This document shows, piece by piece, positions 17,655-24,792 of a DNA stretch of 64,000 bases. The notes under the pieces were generated by a model. The model searched no databases, was not told where the DNA came from, and was given only the letters and a program-made list of their open reading frames with translations. The position numbers and the translations under genes are program-made. The stretch is from Staphylococcus xylosus (GTDB taxonomy: Bacteria > Bacillota > Bacilli > Staphylococcales > Staphylococcaceae). How positions within the stretch are numbered: position 1 is the first letter of the stretch; every line of letters begins with the position of its first letter. The stretch lies in the NCBI RefSeq assembly GCF_002732165.1, contig NZ_MRZO01000004.1, positions 248,001-312,000 of the forward strand, read 5' to 3'.

Positions 17655-18191
17655 ATGATATTGAAACGTAGTAAATCAATTTTGTGGTACAAAGAAGAAA
17701 TGAAAATTACTGAATATGAGCTTTTAAGCCAATACTCTCCGATTATAATAAACAGTAAAATTAAAGCAATACAAGAAAGTATTGATGCAGCATATCATTT
17801 GAGTACATCACATACTACTTTTGGTGAAGTGGAAGGTATGATATCAGTTTCTTGTTCAGTAGAGAAATTGGTTATTTGGATTACAGAGCAAAAAGATGAT
17901 TTGAATCGTTTTAAAATTAATAGCACTAAGAAACTCAATTTACTGAAAAAAATCATTCATAGCTATACACCTAGAGAACAAAAAGAAGTAATGAGATACT
18001 TTAAATCTAATGGTAGTGACAAACCACATAATACGATAGATAAGCTGCAAGAAGATTTATATAAGATACATCATCACAAGCGTTTAGAACGCAATAAACA
18101 GCGTCAAAAAGAGAATGAAGTAATATATCAAAACTTTTTAGTAGAAACAAAAGCGTCATTAAATCACGAACGTGAGGAGTTGGTAATATGA
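17655..18191 (+). CDS. Unknown island protein, possible phage-type transcription regulator
   Basis: 178 aa; AGGGAGGGC before ATG. Helical throughout. The middle (LNLLKKIIHSYTPREQKEVMRYFKSNGSDKPHN) and the Lys/Arg/Gln-rich end (HHHKRLERNKQRQKENEVIYQNF) give no firm family. The architecture and place, 18 bp after terS and overlapping by 4 bp a RinA-like gene, recall phage regulators of late genes. Confidence 0.6.
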   Translation: MILKRSKSILWYKEEMKITEYELLSQYSPIIINSKIKAIQESIDAAYHLSTSHTTFGEVEGMISVSCSVEKLVIWITEQKDDLNRFKINSTKKLNLLKKIIHSYTPREQKEVMRYFKSNGSDKPHNTIDKLQEDLYKIHHHKRLERNKQRQKENEVIYQNFLVETKASLNHEREELVI

Positions 18192-18502
18192 CTGATGTAG
18201 ATTATCCTATTTTAGAACGTTATATGTGTAATTATCACAGCATGGTTGATACTTATAAGAATAAACCTAGTGATATGGATGAACTTCAATATATGAACCT
18301 AGAATCGATTGTAAAGGGTATTACAGAGGTATACAACAATAGCCAAGTAAAAGTACAACAGATTATTAAATTGTCATGGTGGGACGATAACAAACATACA
18401 GATAACGTTATAGCTGATGTGATAGGTATAAGTGAATTAACGTTAAGACATGCGAAAGAAGTCATATTAAAACGTGTTGCAAAGGCAGTAGAATATGTAT
18501 GA
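18188..18502 (+). CDS. RinA/ArpU-like phage transcriptional activator
   Basis: 104 aa. C-terminal sigma-region-4-like helix-turn-helix: IIKLSWWDDNKHTDNVIADVIGISELTLRHAKEVILKRVA, in which the pattern Lys-x-x-Trp-Trp ... Val-Ala-x-x-(hydrophobic)-Gly-Ile-Ser is that of RinA-type late-gene activators. Overlaps its neighbours on both sides by ATGA, so translation is coupled. Could switch on helper late genes or the island's own packaging genes. Confidence 0.65.
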   Translation: MTDVDYPILERYMCNYHSMVDTYKNKPSDMDELQYMNLESIVKGITEVYNNSQVKVQQIIKLSWWDDNKHTDNVIADVIGISELTLRHAKEVILKRVAKAVEYV

Positions 18503-18837
18503 AGTATGATAAAGCTACTGTAAAAGCGTTCATATTGGATTATCACAATACAATAGATAAAAGTGTTTCATGTGATGAAGATGTTGGCATAGATGACTTC
18601 TTTAATGTGAATGATCAAGCAAAAACTGATGAGATAGATAATAGCAATGTTGAAGATGTGATATTCTTTAATGAATTAGAGGCTGTTATTGAAAGAGTAG
18701 CAACTGAAAAAGAATATAATTTGTTCTTACTACTCAGTAATGGCGTTAGTTTTGAAAAGGCTGGTAGTATATTTGGTGTTAAGGAATCGAGGGTAAGACA
18801 GATGTTTAACCAGTTATTGGATAAAATATTGCATTAA
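18499..18837 (+). CDS. Sigma-70 region-4-like regulator
   Basis: 112 aa. The N-terminal half is acidic (DEDVGIDDFFNVNDQAKTDEIDNSNVEDV). The C-terminus is a sigma-like helix-turn-helix: EYNLFLLLSNGVSFEKAGSIFGVKESRVRQMFNQLLDKI. Last of four genes tied together by 4-bp overlaps or short gaps starting at terS. A weak hairpin (18836-18860, AATACAA...TTGTATT) follows. Confidence 0.7.
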   Translation: MKYDKATVKAFILDYHNTIDKSVSCDEDVGIDDFFNVNDQAKTDEIDNSNVEDVIFFNELEAVIERVATEKEYNLFLLLSNGVSFEKAGSIFGVKESRVRQMFNQLLDKILH

Positions 18838-18853
18838 TACAATATTTTTTGTT

Positions 18854-18890
18854 GTATTACAATTAATATATAGGTTATATTATATATGAT
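18854..18890 (+). promoter_or_regulatory. Probable promoter of the three-gene cargo module
   Basis: TTGTAT (18854-18859) and AT-rich TATATT/TATTAT elements about 17-20 bp further on lie between the regulator gene and the 18912 gene. Spacing is approximate, so the exact -10 is uncertain. Confidence 0.4.
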
Positions 18891-18911
18891 AATAAAGTTC
18901 GGGAGGGAGAA

Positions 18912-19412
18912 ATGACAATGACAAATTATGCGAAATTAATGAAAATATATAATGATAATGCGTATGACGTGATTTCAGTTGAAATTGATGATTTGTCTAA
19001 ATTTGGCTCATATCCCGAAATAATGAAAAAAATATATGAACAAGGTTATACTCAAATTACAATCAACTCATATCTTATGTTGAAAATACTTGAAAAAGTA
19101 AATGGTTCTAGAGATTGGGAAATTATTAATATGGAAATAACAGACCCTACAATTGATGAAGAAACAATTAATGAAATCAAATTAATATTTAATCAAATTA
19201 AAAATAAAGAAAAAGATTTTACTTTAATGAAAGATTATTTATTTTGGGCACTTGATGATGGTTCGATATTTATTGATAAAATAATTTTGTATAATACTGA
19301 AGCAAATGTTTCGGAAGAGGTCTACTCTAATGGACTTATTTTTGGACAAAATAACGAATTGATATTTCTGGATATTATAAAAGAAATAATGAATGGATAC
19401 TTAAATGAATAA
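18912..19412 (+). CDS. Unknown cargo protein A of three-gene module
   Basis: 166 aa; GGGAGGG precedes, with ATG at 18912 or 18918. No signal peptide or membrane segment. Acidic with alternating helix/strand character (VISVEIDDLSKFGSYPEIMKKIYEQGYTQITIN...). I do not recognise a family. Overlaps the next gene by 8 bp. Base composition is more AT-rich than the core genes, as expected of island cargo. Confidence 0.7.
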   Translation: MTMTNYAKLMKIYNDNAYDVISVEIDDLSKFGSYPEIMKKIYEQGYTQITINSYLMLKILEKVNGSRDWEIINMEITDPTIDEETINEIKLIFNQIKNKEKDFTLMKDYLFWALDDGSIFIDKIILYNTEANVSEEVYSNGLIFGQNNELIFLDIIKEIMNGYLNE

Positions 19413-19989
19413 TAAATGGAAAGCAGATCTTCTTAAAGCAATATTTACATTTATTTTCATTTTGCTTTCGTATTTCTGTGCAATTAATTTTAACATTATG
19501 TGTATTTTCCCTTTTCTTACTCATTTTTTTCCTCAAGATATTATTTTTACTATGAGTGTTGCTCTGTATACTTCTATATTCAATTTTATTTTATTTTTAT
19601 TTTTATCCTTTAGGTCTATGGTAGATATGAAAGTGATAGACTCTAGAGACAAATCAAATACTATAAAATTAGATGGAAAACCAAGGAAGATATCAGTGAA
19701 AGTTGACATCTTAGGTAACACTAGTAATGTAAAAGGGCATGTTTTTGTGTATTTCCCAGATTGGATAGATGTTACAAAAACAAATGATCCTGAAATTAAA
19801 ACGATATCTCAATATATATATGGTTACAATTTGAAAAATAATACTAATAGTTTTACATTTAATTTTGATATTAATATAAATGCACTATATGAAGAATCAG
19901 TTAGAGAAAGTGAAATAAAAGTTGATTTTAAAGGCTGTAAAATAAAATACGGTAAAAACGTTACAAACTTAAAAATTCATAACAGATAG
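19405..19989 (+). CDS. Unknown membrane protein B of three-gene module
   Basis: 194 aa. Two adjacent membrane helices (about 8-32 and 44-70) at the N-terminus, then a soluble, strand-rich domain of about 120 residues (GKPRKISVKVDILGNTSNVKGHVFVYFPDWI..., SFTFNFDINI, KIKYGKNVTNLKIH). Both ends of the hairpin would leave the domain on the cytoplasmic side if the N-terminus (NNKWK) is inside. Not recognised. Coupled to protein A by overlap and 9 bp before protein C. Confidence 0.72.
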   Translation: MNNKWKADLLKAIFTFIFILLSYFCAINFNIMCIFPFLTHFFPQDIIFTMSVALYTSIFNFILFLFLSFRSMVDMKVIDSRDKSNTIKLDGKPRKISVKVDILGNTSNVKGHVFVYFPDWIDVTKTNDPEIKTISQYIYGYNLKNNTNSFTFNFDININALYEESVRESEIKVDFKGCKIKYGKNVTNLKIHNR

Positions 19990-19998
19990 GAAGATTTT

Positions 19999-20952
19999 AT
20001 GTATAGTAAGTATGTAGATAATTCAAAAAATCAAGACGGAGATTATAGGAATATCGAAGAAATAATCAATAATATTCTTGATTATGAAAATTGGCGAGAT
20101 AATGAAATAGATACCTATACTGGTGAACCATTAGATTACAGTATTAATAAATATTTTGATGAAAATAAAAAAGTGACAATAAAAGAGAGTGATTTTGAAT
20201 ATAATTATTTCGAATATAAATTTGACTCCTTGATGAAAGGTCAAGAACAAAATCCGATATTTGCGGAGAGAATTAAAACTACATCAGGCTTTTTTGTTAT
20301 TTATACGGATGGTATGAGAACTCAATATTTAATTGATAAAGCTAGAGGATCTAATGCATTGAAAATTTTGAGGAAATTTAATAATAGTGATAAAAATAAA
20401 ATAATAGAAGCACAAGCTTTTGTATTCGAATCTGATTTTTTTCTTTGGTTAGTATCCAAGTTTAAAAATGATAATAATATAGATGAGGTCGAAGAGCTTG
20501 TTTTAAAAAGTGTTACGGGATTTAAAGGTTTAGGAAACCAAAATCAAGCAACTTTAACTGGATCTGGTAACGATGTTATGAATTTATTTAGCACATTATC
20601 CTTTATTATTGAAATGGAATCTTTAACTGAAATTTTAGCTCAATTTCAACATTGCAAAAACACCTATGAGATTAGGTTCTATGAAAATAATTCCCAAATT
20701 GATATTAATATAGATAATTATACAGGAGATTATGTAAAAGAAGAGGAAACACTTAAGAAATCTAAAGTGTTGTTACATTGCTTTATAGAAATTATACCAT
20801 CAGTAATAAATTCATATAATAATGATGTAGACAATAATGATTGGAGCAATGACAAGAAAGCTGAATTTTCAACACAAATACTCGAAGCTGTGAAAGAAAA
20901 TATAGAGAAAATCGAACAGACTATAGCCCCCAAAGACAATGGAGCAAAATAG
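19999..20952 (+). CDS. Unknown cargo protein C of three-gene module
   Basis: 317 aa, TAGGAAG before the ATG. Soluble. A strand-rich core (KTTSGFFVIYTDGMRTQYLIDKARG) leads to a helical region with FESDFFLWLVSKF, a Gly/Thr-rich turn (TGFKGLGNQNQATLTGSGNDV) and helices to the end. No P-loop, nuclease or protease motif that I can identify. Ends at a UUCG-tetraloop terminator. The module (soluble protein, membrane protein, soluble protein) with own promoter and terminator at the cargo end of the island resembles the layout of phage-defence operons; function unknown. Confidence 0.72.
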   Translation: MYSKYVDNSKNQDGDYRNIEEIINNILDYENWRDNEIDTYTGEPLDYSINKYFDENKKVTIKESDFEYNYFEYKFDSLMKGQEQNPIFAERIKTTSGFFVIYTDGMRTQYLIDKARGSNALKILRKFNNSDKNKIIEAQAFVFESDFFLWLVSKFKNDNNIDEVEELVLKSVTGFKGLGNQNQATLTGSGNDVMNLFSTLSFIIEMESLTEILAQFQHCKNTYEIRFYENNSQIDINIDNYTGDYVKEEETLKKSKVLLHCFIEIIPSVINSYNNDVDNNDWSNDKKAEFSTQILEAVKENIEKIEQTIAPKDNGAK

Positions 20953-20964
20953 ACTGAAATATGT

Positions 20965-20995
20965 GAAGCCACTCTTCGGAGTGGTTATTTTTATA
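20965..20995 (+). terminator. Terminator of the three-gene module
   Basis: CCACTC (20969-20974), loop TTCG, GAGTGG (20979-20984), then TTATTTTTA. The stable tetraloop hairpin starts 16 bases after the last stop codon. Confidence 0.85.
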
Positions 20996-21045
20996 GGTAT
21001 TTGTGTTAGAATATTCAGTGAATTAGTTATTTAGGGGGGGACTTT

Positions 21046-21315
21046 ATGAAAAAAATTGATTTAGATGAAACGTATAAATTAGATTATTTTGGATGGTTAG
21101 CTGAATTAAGATTGAAAAACTTCTCCAGAGGATTGCCTATAAATGGGACATGGCAGCAAGGTAATGGTTATGAGAGTATTTCTTTCCATAACGAACAAGA
21201 GTATATTGATTTAATTATACAAACAGAAAAACAATTTCCAGAGTTCTCTTTTTATGATGAAATATTTGAATTAATAGATATTCCAGATTTAAATGATTTT
21301 CATGAGAAGAAATAA
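21046..21315 (+). CDS. Small acidic unknown protein
   Basis: 89 aa, strong GGGGGGG site before ATG. Acidic, aromatic-rich (LDYFGWLAELRLKNFSRG, EFSFYDEIFELIDIPDLNDFHEKK). No family recognised. It stands alone 94 bp after the module, with 55 bp to the next gene. Its size and charge would suit an immunity or mimic protein, but nothing proves this. Confidence 0.62.
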   Translation: MKKIDLDETYKLDYFGWLAELRLKNFSRGLPINGTWQQGNGYESISFHNEQEYIDLIIQTEKQFPEFSFYDEIFELIDIPDLNDFHEKK

Positions 21316-21370
21316 AAGATATTTGATTAGGAATTAATTGCAATATAATAATAGTATAAAGAGGTGTAAT

Positions 21371-22333
21371 ATGACAGCATTTATAGAATATGCAATACCA
21401 ACAGATGAAGCTGCCCTTGAAAAAATAAGGAAAGATAATGACACTAACAGAATATTAGCTCTGGATGCTAGAAAATTATATCCTGAATATATTACACATT
21501 ACAAAAATTTTAAGTGTACAGGGTGTGATGCACCTATTTCATGTCGAGCACTAGATAGTAATAGTGATATTGCACCAGTTTTTATAGAACAATCTAGATC
21601 TGAAAATTTACATAATAAAGATTGCATGAAAAACCCTGATAAAATGGACAAAATAAACAATCAGAGTAGGAATAATACAAATAGTTATAAGAACAGTAAA
21701 GAAGATATTTTTAAAACTAATATTACCAAAAATGGTTTTACTTCTAGAAAAATTAATGGAAGTTCACAACAAAGAAGTAATGAACATAATTCTAAATCGA
21801 CAAAAATAAATGTTAATTCGAAAGTTAACAGAGGTCACGCTAATTCCGAAAAGAAGGTTAAAACAAATTTAAATACGCTTTCACAATTAGTTCACGAGTT
21901 TTATTATAATCCAAATGCAATAATTAAAACTAGAACTACTACAATCAAAATCTCCCAATTGTTTAGAAGAATAGAACAAAATAAATTCTATACTGAAAGA
22001 AAAAAGCAAAAGTATTGTTATATACATCATGGAAAAGGATTTATAAATAAAACTAAAGTTGAAGGAATACTTTCAATTAAATTCGGCTCTAAAATACGAA
22101 TAAATGAAAAAATAGAAAGTCGACCTTCATTTAAAGTGAATGAGGAATTTATTCAAAAAAATTATCCTGATATTTATGATAGATTTTTATCTAATGAAAA
22201 TGAACTTTTTGATATATATACCACTTTGCCTTTTTTGCAAAATGGGGAGTATATCAATTTTTCTTCCTTTAATAAAAAAGAAGAAATAGTTTGTGAATCG
22301 GTAGAATTTAAAGATAATTTTTATATCTATTAA
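21371..22333 (+). CDS. Zinc-binding island protein, CoiA-like N-terminus
   Basis: 320 aa, GAGGTG before the ATG at 21371. N-terminus has a possible zinc site C49-x2-C52 (KCTGCDAPISCRA) with H81-x3-C85 (NLHNKDC), the C-C-H-C pattern found at the start of competence CoiA-like proteins. A long Asn/Ser/Lys-rich linker (about 90-185) follows, then a strand-rich C-terminal domain (KQKYCYIHHGKGFINKTKVEGILSIKFGSKI). The nuclease motifs of CoiA are not evident. Function unknown. Confidence 0.65.
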   Translation: MTAFIEYAIPTDEAALEKIRKDNDTNRILALDARKLYPEYITHYKNFKCTGCDAPISCRALDSNSDIAPVFIEQSRSENLHNKDCMKNPDKMDKINNQSRNNTNSYKNSKEDIFKTNITKNGFTSRKINGSSQQRSNEHNSKSTKINVNSKVNRGHANSEKKVKTNLNTLSQLVHEFYYNPNAIIKTRTTTIKISQLFRRIEQNKFYTERKKQKYCYIHHGKGFINKTKVEGILSIKFGSKIRINEKIESRPSFKVNEEFIQKNYPDIYDRFLSNENELFDIYTTLPFLQNGEYINFSSFNKKEEIVCESVEFKDNFYIY

Positions 22334-22391
22334 AAATATATAACATTTATTAAAGAAACTTTATACCTGTTTAAATTGCTATTTGTATACT

Positions 22392-22465
22392 ATTAAACAT
22401 TAACATCAAACGAACAACTATACGTTTATTCATTTCTCGATGCAGCACAGGGCGAATGTCAGAAA
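22392..22465. repeat. Dispersed repeat, copy inside the island
   Basis: A stretch ending CATTTCTCGATGCAGCACAG followed by GGCGAATGTCAGA occurs again with few differences at 27086-27147 outside the island. The shared part is about 60 nt: ATTAAACAT...CATCAAA...ACAACTATACGTTTATTCAT...GATGCAG(C/T)ACAG(G/A)GCGAATGTCAGA. The copy here has two 3-nt insertions. The rest of the 440-bp gap 22334-22774 holds no gene I can support. Confidence 0.75.
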
Positions 22466-22774
22466 CATAAATAAGGTTATTTGATAACTTTAAATAATTA
22501 AAAAACGATGTGACAAGAGGGTAGTGAAACGCTATCACATAAATAAGGGTGAACTAATCGTTAGGGCATATAAGAAATATGGTTTGGGACTGGGTAATAA
22601 ACATAATCCTGTAATAACTTGATGAGGGGATGGATCGTTACACTATATTAAGCTATTACTAGAATATGATTAATAGTGATTAGAAATATGAAAATAACCA
22701 TTAATATTAAACTTGCTTTTTTTGAAAATAATATAGATACTTTAAGAATAAACTATATTTGGTAGGTGGAGTTA

Positions 22775-23455
22775 ATGAGTTATGAGAAAATAAAAAAGTG
22801 GGTTTTAAAATATATATGGTACATTCTATTAGGTGCGATTGGTGGAATAGGGATAACAGTTTTATTATATATTTTAGGTTTCTTTGATGAAAAAGATTTA
22901 GAAATAATTAAAGTTTGTATTTCTTTCACAGCTATTTTTGCTACTTTTGGAGGTGCTTATTGGGGTGCTAAAATTTCTGGAGATAATGCATTGAATCTAA
23001 AAGAAAAAGAAATAAATTATGAAAGAAAAAAAGAATATATTACTGATCATTATAAGATGTTGGAAGGTTTGGAGAGTAAAGGATTGAATGCTATAAAAAA
23101 AGAGTTAAACAAATGGAATAATAATTTATTGAACGAAGATGAACAGGTTTATGCATGTGTTCTTAATATCAAAGAGGTATTAAAGCAAATTAAAAGTTTA
23201 CATAATGAAGTGGAAATAACAGATACAATTTGTGAAAATAAATTTAAAGAGATACAAAAAAATATAGATACTTTCAAAAACATGAAATGGGTTAATGAGG
23301 TTGTTCATAATCTTGATGCATCAGGTAAAGAGCAAGTTAATGAAAATTTGAAAAAAATTAAGCATGAAATATTTAGATTAATTAAGAAAATAGGGTATAG
23401 TCTTGATGAAATACCAAAATACGATATATATGAATTAGAAAAAGGCTTAAGATAA
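22775..23455 (+). CDS. Unknown membrane-anchored coiled-coil protein
   Basis: 226 aa from the ATG at 22775 (AGGTGG upstream). Two membrane helices (about 12-38 and 45-68; the second Gly/Ala-rich, FATFGGAYWGAKISG), then a long charged, helical C-terminal region. Last gene of the island, 185 bp before attR. Membrane proteins at this place in phages and islands often act in exclusion of other phages; here that is only inference. Confidence 0.68.
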   Translation: MSYEKIKKWVLKYIWYILLGAIGGIGITVLLYILGFFDEKDLEIIKVCISFTAIFATFGGAYWGAKISGDNALNLKEKEINYERKKEYITDHYKMLEGLESKGLNAIKKELNKWNNNLLNEDEQVYACVLNIKEVLKQIKSLHNEVEITDTICENKFKEIQKNIDTFKNMKWVNEVVHNLDASGKEQVNENLKKIKHEIFRLIKKIGYSLDEIPKYDIYELEKGLR

Positions 23456-23598
23456 AATTGATTATAAACTAATAATATATGTTGTCTTACTTTGAATATG
23501 AATTATAAAATAAAAGTGCACAAATTTATGTTGTTTTTGCAATTTTAACATTTTATACTGTATCATTAAGGCAATGTAAACATTGATATGACAATACT

Positions 23599-23633
23599 TA
23601 AAGCGATTTTCAAACGTATACATAATCGCTTTA
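23599..23633. repeat. Inverted repeat beside attR
   Basis: TAAAGCGATT (23599-23608) and AATCGCTTTA (23624-23633), perfect 10-bp arms. It ends seven bases before the attR core and could be a terminator for the 22775 gene (no T-run) or an integrase/excisionase accessory site. Confidence 0.6.
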
Positions 23634-23639
23634 ATCAAC

Positions 23640-23653
23640 TCCCGCCGTCTCCA
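23640..23653 (+). repeat. attR core of the island (14-nt direct repeat, copy 2)
   Basis: Exact repeat of the ssrA 3' end at 7343-7356. After it the sequence continues with the displaced native ssrA terminator, showing this side is the original chromosomal downstream flank. Confidence 0.9.
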
Positions 23654-23657
23654 TATA

Positions 23658-23698
23658 AGGAAAGCCTATGACTGAAATGGTCATAGGCTTTTTATTTT
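23658..23698 (+). terminator. Original ssrA terminator, displaced by the island
   Basis: AAAGCCTATGAC...GTCATAGGCTTTTTATTTT: long stem with T-run directly after attR and with no gene before it. Makes sense only as the former end of ssrA, now 16.3 kb away from it. Confidence 0.85.
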
Positions 23699-23774
23699 AG
23701 GATGTTAAAATTCATACCATAGAGGATGTAAGTTTTGTTAAAAAGGATGTTAAAATTTATTGCACATGATACCA

Positions 23775-24485
23775 TTAATTGTTGTTCATTTCTTCATTCA
23801 TTATTTCTGATACTCGATCATTGTATTCTTCTTGTGACAATCCTTCAAAATCTTTTTGTCTTGTGAGTTCTTCTATCTTGTTCTTGGCTTCTTCCGACAT
23901 ACCTTCAGTTGAAAAACCACCAGCAGGCATTTTATTTAAATCTATTTTTTGATTTTGATCTGTATTCTCATTATGATTATTTGGAGTAAATGTACCCATT
24001 GGTGTTTCTATTGAGTGATTATTTTTATTAGCTATTCTTTGTACTTGTTCGTTTAATAGTTTCTCATATTCTTCACTTGAAACATTATTTGCATTAGGCA
24101 TATTGTTTTCTAGAACTTGATATTCTTCATTTGTCATACCTTTCGGTGGTATACCTCCAAAGGGTCTATTACCTTGTTGAGTAGTGCCTTCATTATTGTT
24201 TATATTAGAATCTTGTTGTTGCGTATTATTTTGGTTTTCCATTTTTTGTTTTTCTTGAGAAGTTTTATTTTGTTTGTTTTTATTATTAGCTACTTCTTCA
24301 TTAGATTTTTCGTCTTTACTATCTGATTTATCTTCTTTCTTGTCTGTTTCTTGTTCTTTATCAGACTCCTTATCTTTATCTTCAGATTTTGTTTCTTTCT
24401 TATCGTCTAGATTACTTTCTTCTTCATTCCCACAAGCTGATAATAACAGAAAACTTGCTAGTAACATAAATAATAACTTTTTCAT
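23775..24485 (-). CDS. Lipoprotein with highly charged low-complexity region
   Basis: 236 aa. Signal peptide with lipobox LLLSAC (lipidated Cys18), so it is anchored outside the membrane. Residues 20-100 are almost only Lys, Asp, Glu, Ser, Asn and Gln. The C-terminal part contains three Gly-x-(Met/Thr)...EEY units (PPKGMTNEEYQVLE, SSEEYEKLL, GLSQEEYNDRVSEIM). Found after ssrA in staphylococci; role unknown. ATG preceded by AAAGGAG. Confidence 0.8.
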   Translation of the reverse strand: MKKLLFMLLASFLLLSACGNEEESNLDDKKETKSEDKDKESDKEQETDKKEDKSDSKDEKSNEEVANNKNKQNKTSQEKQKMENQNNTQQQDSNINNNEGTTQQGNRPFGGIPPKGMTNEEYQVLENNMPNANNVSSEEYEKLLNEQVQRIANKNNHSIETPMGTFTPNNHNENTDQNQKIDLNKMPAGGFSTEGMSEEAKNKIEELTRQKDFEGLSQEEYNDRVSEIMNEEMNNN

Positions 24486-24700
24486 ATCACATTCTCCTTT
24501 TATAATATTGTTTAAATACTATTGTACTATTTATAAATGTTAATGATAACATCTTATCGTAATTTATTAGTTAGCCTAATGTTATAACAATATGCTTAAT
24601 TATTGAACATCAAAAGAAACTATATGTTAGTTTATCTTCACTGTGTATCATTACCGCTTTAGAACCATTTGAATGTTCTAAAATATCTGATCAGAATAAA

Positions 24701-24754
24701 TTAAATTATTATAAAGAAGAAAAGCCACATATAAAATTTTATATATAAGTAGGT
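24701..24754 (+). pseudogene. Relic of a fosB 3' end
   Basis: 54 bases match the last codons of the intact fosB (26562-26615) with about four changes and read LNYYKEEKPHIKFYI then stop. Nothing upstream in frame continues the gene. The remains of a second, deleted copy. Confidence 0.7.
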
Positions 24755-24760
24755 AGTTAA

Positions 24761-24788
24761 ATAAAAAAGGGCATTTAAATATGCCCTT
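24761..24788 (-). terminator. Terminator of the 24793-25950 lipoprotein gene
   Basis: On the minus strand AAGGGCAT (24788-24781), short loop, ATGCCCTT (24774-24767), then TTTTTT. Lies just after the stop codon. The rest of gap 24486-24792 holds the fosB relic and otherwise no gene. Confidence 0.85.
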
Positions 24789-24792
24789 AAAA

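Noticed and set aside
19405-20952. Kiwa-like (KwaA/KwaB) defence pair suggested by a membrane protein next to a 317-aa protein
   Set aside because: Protein B has two helices and a large soluble domain, not the four-helix KwaA plan, and I see no firm KwaB feature in C; kept only as an unknown module.
7357-23653. Full prophage in ssrA
   Set aside because: No portal, capsid, tail, holin or large terminase genes are present; size and gene order are those of a satellite island.
24117-24543. Plus-strand hydrophobic open frames opposite the lipoprotein gene
   Set aside because: Produced by the complementary strand of the Lys/Asp/Glu-rich low-complexity coding sequence.
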